Assembly: GCF_003449035.1 (NCBI RefSeq) | Contig: NZ_QRGB01000001.1 | Location: forward strand, 868,001 to 932,000 | Direction of reading: 5' to 3' | From: Pedobacter indicus | Lineage (GTDB): Bacteria; Bacteroidota; Bacteroidia; Sphingobacteriales; Sphingobacteriaceae | Length of the DNA: 64,000 nucleotides | Part shown: piece after piece, positions 18,572-27,319 of the stretch | Numbering within the stretch: the stretch's first letter is position 1 | Layout of the letters: the number at the start of each line of letters is the position of its first letter | Notes under the pieces: model-generated | Told to the model about the DNA's origin: nothing | What the model saw: the letters and a program-made list of their open reading frames with translations, nothing else | Databases searched by the model: none | Made by a program: the position numbers and the translations under genes

Positions 18572-19809
18572 TAGTTTAAATTTAAATCTTTAATCTTTCG
18601 ATAGAGGGTCCGTTCAGATATTCCCAATTCTTGTGCAGCTAATTTGCGTTTCCCTTTATGTTTCTTTAGTGCTTTTTTAATCAAGTCAGACTCTTTGTCG
18701 ACTAGCGACAGCGACTCTTCAATCTCCTCAGCCTCTTCCATCATATTAAGATCTTCTTCCCTCTCAGCTTTGGGTTGATGTATCGTTAATGTCGATGCCG
18801 AAGGTAATTCGCCGTGTGGATGCGCCGTATCTCGATACAGCTGGTTGATATAAGGTGAATGTTCATCAATGGTCGATGCATTTACGCCATTATTCACAAT
18901 ACCCACAACCAGCTTCTTTAACTCCATCATGTCTTTCTTCATATCAAAGAGAACCTTGTACAAAAGGTCTCTTTCTGAAAAATCATCCCCCTTGTTCTTA
19001 TCCAAAGTCGTAGGCAATGTGCTCCTTTCATCCGTGGGCAAATATTTTCTCAGCGCGTCTGCGTTTACCACCCTGTCCTTTTCTAACACAGCAACCTGCT
19101 CCGCTATATTTTTCAACTGCCTTACATTTCCAGGCCAGCTATACTGCACTAATAAAGCTTGTGCCTCGTCAGTTAGCTGTACATTCGGACTACGGTATTT
19201 AAATGTAAAATCTGAAATAAACTTTCGGAATAAAAGATGAATGTCTTCTTTTCTTTCTCTTAATGAAGGTATTTTTAAAGGAACTGTATTTAATCGGTAG
19301 TAGAGATCCTCACGGAATTTTCCTTTTTCCACCGCGTTAAATACATCCACATTCGTAGCAGCAATAACCCGCACATCCGTCTTTTGCACCTTTGATGAAC
19401 CTACGCGGATATATTCTCCCGACTCCAGAACCCGCAGCAAGCGCGCCTGTGTATTCAAGGGGAGTTCCCCAACTTCATCTAGAAAAATTGTCCCTTCGTT
19501 GACCACCTCAAAATAACCCTTCCTCGCCTCATGAGCACCCGTAAAGGAGCCCTTTTCATGTCCAAAAAGTTCCGAATCGATTGTTCCTTCGGGAATGGCT
19601 CCACAATTGACTGCAATAAAAGTACCGTGTTTTCTTGCACTTAATTGGTGAATAATGTGAGAAAATACTTCCTTCCCACTACCACTTTCTCCGGTAATCA
19701 ACACCGAAATATCTGTGGGAGCCACCTGTCGGGCAACATCGATCGCTCGGTTCAACAAAGGGGAGTTCCCAATGATACCAAACCTATTTTTAATATCTTG
19801 TATATCCAT
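18571..19809 (-). CDS. Sigma54-dependent transcriptional activator without receiver domain
   Basis: The 412-residue protein begins almost at once with the AAA+ domain: Walker A GESGSGKE (40-47), the sigma54-contacting loop GSFTGA (87-92, a variant of GAFTGA), Walker B FLDEVGEL, and the sensor region LLRVLESGEYIRVGSSKVQK. A linker (about 260-365) leads to a Fis-type helix-turn-helix, AAQELGISERTLYRKIKDLN, at the C-terminus. There is no receiver, GAF or PAS domain, so its signal input is not visible. It lies 6 nt after miaB and overlaps lptE by 1 nt. The placement among envelope genes suggests, but does not prove, a role in envelope control. Confidence 0.93.
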   Translation of the reverse strand: MDIQDIKNRFGIIGNSPLLNRAIDVARQVAPTDISVLITGESGSGKEVFSHIIHQLSARKHGTFIAVNCGAIPEGTIDSELFGHEKGSFTGAHEARKGYFEVVNEGTIFLDEVGELPLNTQARLLRVLESGEYIRVGSSKVQKTDVRVIAATNVDVFNAVEKGKFREDLYYRLNTVPLKIPSLRERKEDIHLLFRKFISDFTFKYRSPNVQLTDEAQALLVQYSWPGNVRQLKNIAEQVAVLEKDRVVNADALRKYLPTDERSTLPTTLDKNKGDDFSERDLLYKVLFDMKKDMMELKKLVVGIVNNGVNASTIDEHSPYINQLYRDTAHPHGELPSASTLTIHQPKAEREEDLNMMEEAEEIEESLSLVDKESDLIKKALKKHKGKRKLAAQELGISERTLYRKIKDLNLN

Positions 19810-19815
19810 TTTTGA

Positions 19816-21234
19816 CTATTCTATAATTCGTCCAATCAGTGTAGCTGAAGTACAGGTTTCGCCAATCACATCTACGTAATCTCCAATTTTATAACGATCA
19901 TCAACCGGGAAAACAACCATTGCATTCTGGTCATTTCTGCCACAATAATCTTGATCTGATTTCTTTGAATAGCCCTCGATTAAAATTCGATGTACTTTCC
20001 CTATCTGGTTCTCAAGACGGAATAAGCTATGCCCACGCTGCTTATTAACAATCTCCGTTAATCGGCGTTTCTTCACATCTTCAGGTACATCATCTTCATA
20101 GCGTTTTGCCGCTAAAGTACCGGGCCGTTCGCTGTATGTGAACATATAAGCATAATCATATTTTACCAGATCCATCATCGATAGCGTATCTTCATGCTCT
20201 TCCTCTGTTTCCGTGCAGAAGCCAGCTATCATATCGGTAGAAATACCACAATCTGGAATAATTCGACGAATCGCATTGATACGGTCTATATACCATTCCC
20301 GGCTATATGTTCTATTCATCAACTCCAACACACGGGAATTTCCAGATTGAACGGGTAGGTGAATGTATTTACAAATATTCGGATATTTCGCTATGGTATA
20401 AAGAACCTCGTCGGTAATATCTTTGGGGTGTGACGTAGAAAAACGTACCCTCAACAAAGGATCGACTTCAGCAACCAACGCCAAAAGCGCTGCGAAGTTT
20501 ATGGTCTCGCCTTTTTCTTCATCCTGGTATTTATAGGAGTCGACATTCTGTCCAAGTAAGGTAACCTCTCGGTAACCTGCATCGAATAAATCCTGAGCCT
20601 CCTTAACGATCGATTGCGGATCCCGACTTCGTTCACGACCGCGCGTAAATGGAACAACACAAAAAGAACACATGTTGTCGCAACCGCGCATAATCGATAT
20701 GAACGCCGTTATGCCATTCGAATTCAAGCGAACCGGACTGATGTCAGCGTAAGTTTCCTCTCGAGAAAGGAGCACATTAACTGACTTGCTTCCTTCATCT
20801 ACTTTAGCAATTAAATTAGGTAAATCACGGTATGCATCAGGCCCTACCACTAGGTCAACTAACTTCTCTTCTTCCAGAAATTTAGATTTTAGACGTTCAG
20901 CCATACAGCCCAAAACCCCTACGATCATGCCCGGGTTCTCGCGTTTAGCCCGTTTAAAATCTGCTAAACGCGTACGAACACGTTGTTCTGCATTCTCCCG
21001 GATTGAACAGGTATTGATAAACACGACATCTGCTTCGTTATAATACCCTGTCGTCTCGAAACCATTATCCAATAAAATTGATGCTACAATCTCACTATCA
21101 GAAAAGTTCATCTGGCACCCATAGCTTTCAATGTAAAGCTTTCGGCTTGCTTTGCCTGATTCTTTTTTTAAAAGAAGCGCTTCGCCTTGGCGAGCTTCAT
21201 TATGTACTTTTGATTGGATAGGTGATTCAAACAT
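19816..21234 (-). CDS. miaB: tRNA-2-methylthio-N6-dimethylallyladenosine synthase
   Basis: The 472-residue protein has the three MiaB parts: an N-terminal UPF0004 domain ([17 protein letters not shown] with cluster cysteines), the radical SAM core with [20 protein letters not shown] (CxxxCxxC), and a C-terminal TRAM domain. It adds a methylthio group to i6A37 of tRNAs reading UNN codons, using two 4Fe-4S clusters and SAM. It leads a five-gene minus-strand run. A TATCTTTG box lies 19 nt before its ATG. Confidence 0.95.
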   Translation of the reverse strand: MFESPIQSKVHNEARQGEALLLKKESGKASRKLYIESYGCQMNFSDSEIVASILLDNGFETTGYYNEADVVFINTCSIRENAEQRVRTRLADFKRAKRENPGMIVGVLGCMAERLKSKFLEEEKLVDLVVGPDAYRDLPNLIAKVDEGSKSVNVLLSREETYADISPVRLNSNGITAFISIMRGCDNMCSFCVVPFTRGRERSRDPQSIVKEAQDLFDAGYREVTLLGQNVDSYKYQDEEKGETINFAALLALVAEVDPLLRVRFSTSHPKDITDEVLYTIAKYPNICKYIHLPVQSGNSRVLELMNRTYSREWYIDRINAIRRIIPDCGISTDMIAGFCTETEEEHEDTLSMMDLVKYDYAYMFTYSERPGTLAAKRYEDDVPEDVKKRRLTEIVNKQRGHSLFRLENQIGKVHRILIEGYSKKSDQDYCGRNDQNAMVVFPVDDRYKIGDYVDVIGETCTSATLIGRIIE

Positions 21235-21253
21235 TGCTTTTTATTTCAAAGAG

Positions 21254-21261
21254 CAAAGATA
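21254..21261 (-). promoter_or_regulatory. -7 box of the miaB-secG run
   Basis: TATCTTTG on the minus strand matches TAnnTTTG and lies 19 nt before the miaB ATG at 21234. It could drive all five genes down to the terminator after secG. Confidence 0.55.
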
Positions 21262-21428
21262 AGAAAAAATGATAGAAATGACAGTTTGTCAGGTAACGAT
21301 TATTTTATTTTAGCGATTTAGCCAACTATTCAGTCTTTTGCTTGTTGAAAGATAAAAATGCAAAAAAGACACACAGCGATATTAAGAGACTGAACGTGTT
21401 TTAATTGTAAGTCGTCTAATAGGATTAT

Positions 21429-23108
21429 ATGGATAAGAAAACGACTCAAACATCAAAAAATAAAACTTGGAAAAAAATAGCGATCTGGGTAGGGTCGGTC
21501 ATGGTCGTTATCGTATTGGCTCTCGTGATCGGTGGCATCATTTTGCAAAATAGTATGCCTGAAAAATTAAAAGCCCGCGTCAATAAGGAAACCGAAGGTG
21601 TCTATCAGCTTGATTTTGCTAACATGAATGTGAGTTTATTGAGAGGTTCAATCAGACTGGACAGTGTTAAGCTAAGTCCTGACACCGTAGCTTATTTTGA
21701 TTTGTCGGATTCAAGCCGTTCGGCTAACTTGTTCGATGTAAACATGAGCTCGTTGTCAATTTCGGGGGTCAAGGTACTTAAGCTTCTCTTCCAAAAAGAT
21801 CTGCAGTTATCTTCAATTACTATCAGTAAGCCTGATGTTCTTGTTATGAGCATGCAGGATACCGTAAAACAAGAGGAAACTGAGCAGACTTTGTATGAGA
21901 AGATACCAGATTTTTTTAAAGATACTGATATTCGGCTCATTCGTGTTCAAGAACTTTCCTTTGTAGAACAGCAAGGTGCTGACACCACAACGCGTAGTGG
22001 TCAGTTATCCGGCTTATCGTTCGCACTTGAATCGATACGTATCGATTCATTACGGAGTGCTGATACAAGTGCTTTTTGGTTTTGTGATGATGTTAAAATC
22101 GATAGTCGGAACTTTAAGTATGCGTCGGCAGATGGAATGTATATATTTGACATTGCAGACATTAAAGCGTCGTTAAAAGACGGATTTTTAGATGTCAGCA
22201 ACTTCAAGCTTACACCACAATATCCCGAGATCGAATTTTCTCAGAAATTGGGAACAGAAGGGGATCGATATCATATAGTCGTGGAAAAAATTAAGGCTCG
22301 TCAGATCAAATTTAAAGACCTTGAAATAGATAATATCCTAAGAATTGCCAGTTTAAGTCTAGAGAACGCAGAGCTGAGGATTTTTAATAATAAACTGTTG
22401 CCCGAGAGTGGTAAAATTAAGGCCGAGAATTTCCCGAATCTCGCAATGAAGCGCTTGGGCTTGCCGACGACAGTCGATACGCTCCTGATGAAAAACTTTG
22501 CTGTATATTATAAAGAAATGGGTCCTAAATCAAAAAAGCCGGGAACTGTTTTCTTCACTAACCTCTACGGGACACTCAAAAATGTTACCAACGATAGTGC
22601 TCGGTGGGCGACTGATTCATGGTGTCGGTCAGACTTTCAGACCAATTTTATGGGCAAAGTTCCACTAAAGGTTAATCTGAATCTTAATATGGCCGATGAG
22701 GCAGGTGAATTCAATTACAAAGGTTCTCTTGGAAAAGCGAACGCCAAATTATTTAATGAATTTGCTGAACCTTTGGCCATGGCAAGAATTGAGAAAGGCG
22801 TGATTAACCAAGTGACTTTTTCGATCAACGCAAACCGCTACGGCTCTTCGGGTACCGTACAGGCTCTTTATGACAATATGGAGATCAGCCTTCTTGATAA
22901 AGACGGTAACGTATTAAAAAAGAAAGGTTTCCTTTCGTTCCTGGCAAACTCGCTGATCGTAAAGAATAGTAACCCGCGCAAAAAGGGTGAAGAACCGATC
23001 TCCGCTGAGATATCACATTTGCATCCACAGGACAAATCATTTTTTAATTTGATGTGGAAGAGCATATATGCAGGATTAAAAGTAAATTTAGGCGTTCCTG
23101 ATTTATAA
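21429..23108 (+). CDS. AsmA/DUF748-like membrane-anchored protein, first of a tandem pair
   Basis: The 559-residue protein has a charged N-terminus, one membrane segment (about 17-40) and a long periplasmic part rich in beta-strand patterns, such as LRGSIRLDSVKLSPDT and VKVLKLLFQKDLQLSSITIS ('layered' repeats typical of AsmA/DUF748 proteins). It is paralogous to the next gene: both share the order anchor, LYEKI/LYQKI segment near residue 155-160, a GAxxY/FxYxGxLG segment, and the closing FFxxxWKSxxxGxK motif. AsmA-like proteins are thought to act in envelope lipid transport or outer-membrane upkeep. The specific function here is unknown. Confidence 0.72.
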   Translation: MDKKTTQTSKNKTWKKIAIWVGSVMVVIVLALVIGGIILQNSMPEKLKARVNKETEGVYQLDFANMNVSLLRGSIRLDSVKLSPDTVAYFDLSDSSRSANLFDVNMSSLSISGVKVLKLLFQKDLQLSSITISKPDVLVMSMQDTVKQEETEQTLYEKIPDFFKDTDIRLIRVQELSFVEQQGADTTTRSGQLSGLSFALESIRIDSLRSADTSAFWFCDDVKIDSRNFKYASADGMYIFDIADIKASLKDGFLDVSNFKLTPQYPEIEFSQKLGTEGDRYHIVVEKIKARQIKFKDLEIDNILRIASLSLENAELRIFNNKLLPESGKIKAENFPNLAMKRLGLPTTVDTLLMKNFAVYYKEMGPKSKKPGTVFFTNLYGTLKNVTNDSARWATDSWCRSDFQTNFMGKVPLKVNLNLNMADEAGEFNYKGSLGKANAKLFNEFAEPLAMARIEKGVINQVTFSINANRYGSSGTVQALYDNMEISLLDKDGNVLKKKGFLSFLANSLIVKNSNPRKKGEEPISAEISHLHPQDKSFFNLMWKSIYAGLKVNLGVPDL

Positions 23109-23116
23109 CAAACTAT

Positions 23117-24883
23117 ATGAATAGAGCTTTAAAAATTATCCTCGCGATTTTCTTGTTTATCGTGATTGTCATCTTAGCTGGGTCCTGGTATCTGAGTAAA
23201 CACTGGAGGCCTATTCTGAGTGAACGCTTACAGGTCTTGGTTAGCTCTTCGTCTGATAGTTTGTATAGTTTGAGTTATGATGATCTGGAATTTAGCTGGT
23301 ACCGAGGCTATGCATCATTAACAAATGTCTCGTTAAAGCCCAATAAAGAAGTATTTGAACGCCTGAAAGCAGCGGGCACAGCCCCTGATAATCAATATTC
23401 AATCCAAGTGGGGCTCGTTGAAGTTAAAAACTTTCACCCTGCAAGATTATACAAGCAGCGCAAACTGAACATCAATGATATCATATTGGTAGATCCTGTG
23501 GTTTCCGTTATCAATGAAACAATGCCCAAACAAGACACCGTTGAGGCTGAAGACCAGCGTACACTGTACCAAAAAATATCGAAATTATTAACAGAGGTTC
23601 GGGTAGACAATTTCGATGTGAATAACCTCACTCTGACGTATCAAAACAATAATACGGAAGATAGCACCACCACCCGTTTGAAAAACGTGAATATCAATGT
23701 GAATGATATCTTGTTAGATTCGCTTTCTGGTAAGGATACCTCTCGTATCTATTACTCCAAAGGAGTACATTTTAAAATGAATAATTATCGTATCGCAACA
23801 CGCGATAGCCTATACCATATCAACATATCAGATATCGATTTTTCTACGTCGAAAAAAGAGTTTCTTGTGGGCCATATTGAACTGGAGCCGCGGTATGGGA
23901 AAGATGAATTTTATGAAAAAGCGAATAAGCCGACCGAGCGTTTCGATATCGCATTTGATTCACTATTATTTCAAGGCGTTGATGTACCCCGTTTGCTTGA
24001 GTCGCAGCAGTTCCGGGCATCTAAAATCAGTATTGCCAAAGGGGATATGGAGGTGGCAGCGAACACCAATTATCCCAAACCGGCAACAGATAAAAGAGGA
24101 AAAGACCCTCATCAACAGATCCTTAAATTAGCCTGGAACATCGGCATTGATACGGTTTCAATCGCGAACACCAATATTGTTTATGAAGAGCTCAGTAAGG
24201 TCACGCAGCAAAAAGGTAAAATTTCTTTTAATAACACAGATATCCGTTTGGTAAATGTCACCAATGACTCGAGCCGACTGAGCCGCTCGCCTCACCTCAC
24301 GGCGGATATCCAAAGTAAGTTCATGAATGCTGCCCCATTGACCGTACACTTTGATTTTGACATGTCGTCCGAAATAGGTGCTTTTCAGTACCGTGGCAAA
24401 TTGGGTGCTATGAACGGCCGGGTATTAAATCAAGTTTTGAAACCTTTGGCGCAAATTGAAATCACGACAGCGGACATCCGGTCGCTAGCATTTAATTTCA
24501 AAATTGACCAAAACAAATCCGTAGGAACCGTAGATTTTCGTTACGACAATTTGAAAGTCAAGTTGCTAATGCTCGAAGACGAAGGGGCACTGATCTCTAA
24601 AAGAAAACTAGCTTCGACCCTAGCTACCACCGTTATTATTAACAGCGGCAACCCCGACGGGATAGGTAAATACACGAAAGGGAATGTTTATTATAACCGT
24701 CCTCAGTCTTATGCATTCTTTAAAATTATCTGGAAAAGCCTTTTTCAGGGTATTAAAACCAGCGCTGGCGTTAGTCAGGAGCGAGAAGCTAAATTGAAAA
24801 ACACAGCTGTTGAAACAAAACGCGCAGCCAAAAAAGTAGGCTCCTTCTTCAAGAAAGTATTTAAAAAGAAAGATAAAGAATAG
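23117..24883 (+). CDS. AsmA/DUF748-like membrane-anchored protein, second of a tandem pair
   Basis: The 588-residue protein starts 8 nt after its paralogue. It has an N-terminal membrane anchor (about 5-26), the same long beta-rich periplasmic part, the FFKIIWKSLFQGIKTS motif near residue 535, and an added strongly basic tail (AAKKVGSFFKKVFKKKDKE). The basic tail could bind phospholipid or nucleic acid; that is inference. Two copies in tandem suggest duplication followed by specialisation. It converges on ilvE across a hairpin. Confidence 0.72.
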   Translation: MNRALKIILAIFLFIVIVILAGSWYLSKHWRPILSERLQVLVSSSSDSLYSLSYDDLEFSWYRGYASLTNVSLKPNKEVFERLKAAGTAPDNQYSIQVGLVEVKNFHPARLYKQRKLNINDIILVDPVVSVINETMPKQDTVEAEDQRTLYQKISKLLTEVRVDNFDVNNLTLTYQNNNTEDSTTTRLKNVNINVNDILLDSLSGKDTSRIYYSKGVHFKMNNYRIATRDSLYHINISDIDFSTSKKEFLVGHIELEPRYGKDEFYEKANKPTERFDIAFDSLLFQGVDVPRLLESQQFRASKISIAKGDMEVAANTNYPKPATDKRGKDPHQQILKLAWNIGIDTVSIANTNIVYEELSKVTQQKGKISFNNTDIRLVNVTNDSSRLSRSPHLTADIQSKFMNAAPLTVHFDFDMSSEIGAFQYRGKLGAMNGRVLNQVLKPLAQIEITTADIRSLAFNFKIDQNKSVGTVDFRYDNLKVKLLMLEDEGALISKRKLASTLATTVIINSGNPDGIGKYTKGNVYYNRPQSYAFFKIIWKSLFQGIKTSAGVSQEREAKLKNTAVETKRAAKKVGSFFKKVFKKKDKE

Positions 24884-24906
24884 AACAGGAATCCGAAGAA
24901 CAGAAT

Positions 24907-24936
24907 GAATTTAGTGCTTAATCAAGCACTAAATTC
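24907..24936. terminator. Perfect 13-bp hairpin at the convergent end of the AsmA-like gene and ilvE
   Basis: The arms 24907-24919 and 24924-24936 are perfect inverted repeats with a 4-nt AATC loop. The ilvE stop codon (24918-24920) lies at the loop edge, so the hairpin overlaps the last ilvE codons. No T-run follows on either strand, so its use as a terminator is likely but not certain. Confidence 0.5.
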
Positions 24937-25982
24937 CAGCCAAATTCATCTTCAATGCGACCGTAACGCAGGTCATTTAAGTAAGCCAGTACCTTGTTCG
25001 AGAATTCCCGCGTGGCCGGATCACTTAACTTATAAATCTGTCCGTTATAGCCGATCTCTGCAATGGGGGTTAAGGTAGCTGCCGTACCCGCTGCAAATGC
25101 CTCCGTAACAGAACCATTTTCAATCCCCTGAATAAGTTCCTCAATAGAAACTTTTCTCGATTCAGTTTTCATTCCCCATTTCTTTGCAATATCCATAATG
25201 CTCAATCGGGTAATTCCTCGTAAGATTGTTTCTGACGAAGGTGTGATCAGCGTATCGTTCATAATAAAAAGAAGATTGGCTGTGCCAGCCTCTTCGACAT
25301 ACGCGTGTTCTTTAGCGTCTGTCCAGATTAATTGGTCAAAACCTTCTTTTTGTGCCAACCGGGTTGGATGAAGCGATAAAGCATAGTTTCCAGCATTTTT
25401 AGAAAACCCTACACCGCCTTCAGCCGCTCTTGTAAAATGCGTTTCTACTTTAATTCGCAACGGTTTGTTATAATAGGCGCCAACAGGGCTCGTTATAATC
25501 AAAAACTTATAATTAGCAGAAGGATGTACGCCCAAAGCTGCTTCCGTTGCAAACATATACGGACGGATATAAAGTGAAGTATTCGGCGTTTTCGGCACCC
25601 ATTCCTTATCCGTACGGATAAGTTCTTTCATTCCTTCTATAAAGATTTCTTCCGGCACCTCAGGCATTTCAAGTCGTGCAGCCGACTTGTTAAAACGAAT
25701 ATAATTTTGATCAGGACGAAAGATGCTGATCTGTCCATTTTCCAGTCGATACGCTTTAACCCCTTCAAATATCGCTTGTCCGTAATGCAAAGCAGAAGCA
25801 GCTGGGCTCAGAGATAAGTTCTGATACGGGACGACCTTCACACTCTCCCAGCTACCGTTGTTGTATTCAGCCAACAACATATGATCTGACATAATTTTTC
25901 CGAAATTCAGATTTTCAAAATCTACTTGAGCCAAACGCGAATTCTGGGTTTGCTCAACGGCGATAGAATGCACTTTTTCCAC
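24918..25982 (-). CDS. ilvE: Branched-chain amino acid aminotransferase
   Basis: The 354-residue fold-type IV PLP enzyme shows SPAASALHYGQAIFEGVKAY near the N-terminus, FSKNAGNYALSLHPTRLAQK with the PLP-binding lysine of the KNAGNY segment, and AYVEEAGTANLLF. This is the longer, eukaryote-like class II form common in Bacteroidota. It interconverts Leu, Ile and Val with their 2-oxo acids. It is monocistronic, with no other branched-chain pathway gene in the window. Confidence 0.93.
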   Translation of the reverse strand: MEKVHSIAVEQTQNSRLAQVDFENLNFGKIMSDHMLLAEYNNGSWESVKVVPYQNLSLSPAASALHYGQAIFEGVKAYRLENGQISIFRPDQNYIRFNKSAARLEMPEVPEEIFIEGMKELIRTDKEWVPKTPNTSLYIRPYMFATEAALGVHPSANYKFLIITSPVGAYYNKPLRIKVETHFTRAAEGGVGFSKNAGNYALSLHPTRLAQKEGFDQLIWTDAKEHAYVEEAGTANLLFIMNDTLITPSSETILRGITRLSIMDIAKKWGMKTESRKVSIEELIQGIENGSVTEAFAAGTAATLTPIAEIGYNGQIYKLSDPATREFSNKVLAYLNDLRYGRIEDEFGWNLVLD

Positions 25983-26078
25983 GACAAACGTTATTTAATT
26001 ATTTATGTGCAATTTACAAAAAAAAGAAATAACTAATCTTTAGCATTCGTGCTTTTTAAGTTTTTAGCAATATATACG

Positions 26079-26086
26079 TACTTTTG
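26079..26086 (+). promoter_or_regulatory. -7 box of the TlpA-like gene
   Basis: TACTTTTG matches TAnnTTTG, 41 nt before the ATG at 26128. A T-rich stretch lies at the -33 position. Confidence 0.5.
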
Positions 26087-26127
26087 GCTTGTCTAGCAAA
26101 TCATTTTATTGACAAACACGAGATACA

Positions 26128-27258
26128 ATGAATAAAAAAGCAATATTATCCTTGTTATTGGCATTGCCTTTTTCCTCTTTTGCCCAACAAGGCTTCACTA
26201 TCAACGGAAAGATAAAAAGCCTTTCTGCACCTGCTAAGGTTTTTCTTCTTTACTCAAATAACGATGAACATGTAACTGATTCAGCTACAATTGAAAATGG
26301 CACGTTCGTATTTTCCGGAACGGTCAGTGAGCCGGTTTCTGCAACCTTGGCTGTCGATCCGACAGGAGCTGGAATTGATCAGCTGCGGAATCCGGATCGT
26401 ACTACTCTTTACTTGGAAGAGGGGTCCATAACCTTGGAGGCTGATAGTTTGGCGAGTGACGCTGAGTTAGGAGGGACTCCGTTAAACGAAGATCAAAATA
26501 AATTAAACAAAAGTCTCCAGGGAGTGAAGGCCAAGCGTCAGCAGTTTCTAGCTGATTATGCCGCTGCAACGGATGAAGAGAAAAAAGATCCTGCTTTTGG
26601 TGAAAAGATGAACGCCCGCTATGAGCAGATTGAAGACGAAAAGAATGAGGTACTGAAAGAGTTTATCCAAGCAACCCCCAGTTCCCTATTAAGTCTAGAA
26701 GCTTTAATTGATTATGCTGGTTACGTGCCAGAATTTTCCGAAATAGACCCGATTTTCAATACGTTGTCGCCAGAGCTACAACAACATAAAAAAGGTATTG
26801 CCTTTCGTGAGCGTCTGGATATCGCCAAAAAGGTTTCGATAGGAGCTGTCGCGCCAGATTTTACACAAAACGACCCAGACGGCAATCCCATTTCCCTTTC
26901 TTCGTTTCAGGGGAAGTATGTTCTAATTGATTTCTGGGCCAGTTGGTGTGGCCCATGCCGTCAGGAAAACCCCAACGTAGTTGCGGCATATCATAAATTT
27001 AAGGATAAGAACTTTACCGTATTGGGCGTTTCCTTAGATCGTGAATCGGGTAGAGAGGCATGGTTAAAAGCAATCGAAGACGACAGCTTAGAGTGGACTC
27101 AAGTATCTGATCTGAAGTTTTGGGAAAACGAAGCTGCCGTGTTATATGGAGTGCGCGCAATTCCTCAAAACTTTTTAATCGATCCATCCGGGAAAATTAT
27201 CCAAAAGAATCTGCGGGGCGAAGAATTGCACACCCGTTTAGAGGAGCTTCTTAACTAG
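26128..27258 (+). CDS. TlpA-like thiol:disulfide oxidoreductase with DUF4369-type N-domain
   Basis: The 376-residue protein has a signal peptide (about 1-19), a beta-rich N-terminal domain (FTINGKIKSLSAPAKVFLLY) typical of DUF4369, a charged helical linker (about 130-175), and a thioredoxin-like domain from about 240. The redox motif is WASWCGPCRQ with C274 and C277. A cis-proline is expected at AIPQNF. Such proteins reduce or handle disulfides in the periplasm of Bacteroidota, for example in cytochrome c maturation or stress response. No cytochrome genes lie nearby, so the partner is unknown. Confidence 0.88.
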   Translation: MNKKAILSLLLALPFSSFAQQGFTINGKIKSLSAPAKVFLLYSNNDEHVTDSATIENGTFVFSGTVSEPVSATLAVDPTGAGIDQLRNPDRTTLYLEEGSITLEADSLASDAELGGTPLNEDQNKLNKSLQGVKAKRQQFLADYAAATDEEKKDPAFGEKMNARYEQIEDEKNEVLKEFIQATPSSLLSLEALIDYAGYVPEFSEIDPIFNTLSPELQQHKKGIAFRERLDIAKKVSIGAVAPDFTQNDPDGNPISLSSFQGKYVLIDFWASWCGPCRQENPNVVAAYHKFKDKNFTVLGVSLDRESGREAWLKAIEDDSLEWTQVSDLKFWENEAAVLYGVRAIPQNFLIDPSGKIIQKNLRGEELHTRLEELLN

Positions 27259-27281
27259 GTCTTAACCAATTTCTGGTTTCT

Positions 27282-27319
27282 TTAAATTCAGGGCTCTTAA
27301 TAGAGAACCCTGAATTTAA
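27282..27319. terminator. Long hairpin at the convergent end of the TlpA-like and serB-like genes
   Basis: The 12-nt arms 27282-27293 and 27308-27319 are perfectly complementary, with an inner CTCT/AGAG stem. The stop codon of the minus-strand gene (27297-27299) reaches into the loop. There is no clear T-run on either strand. Confidence 0.55.
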
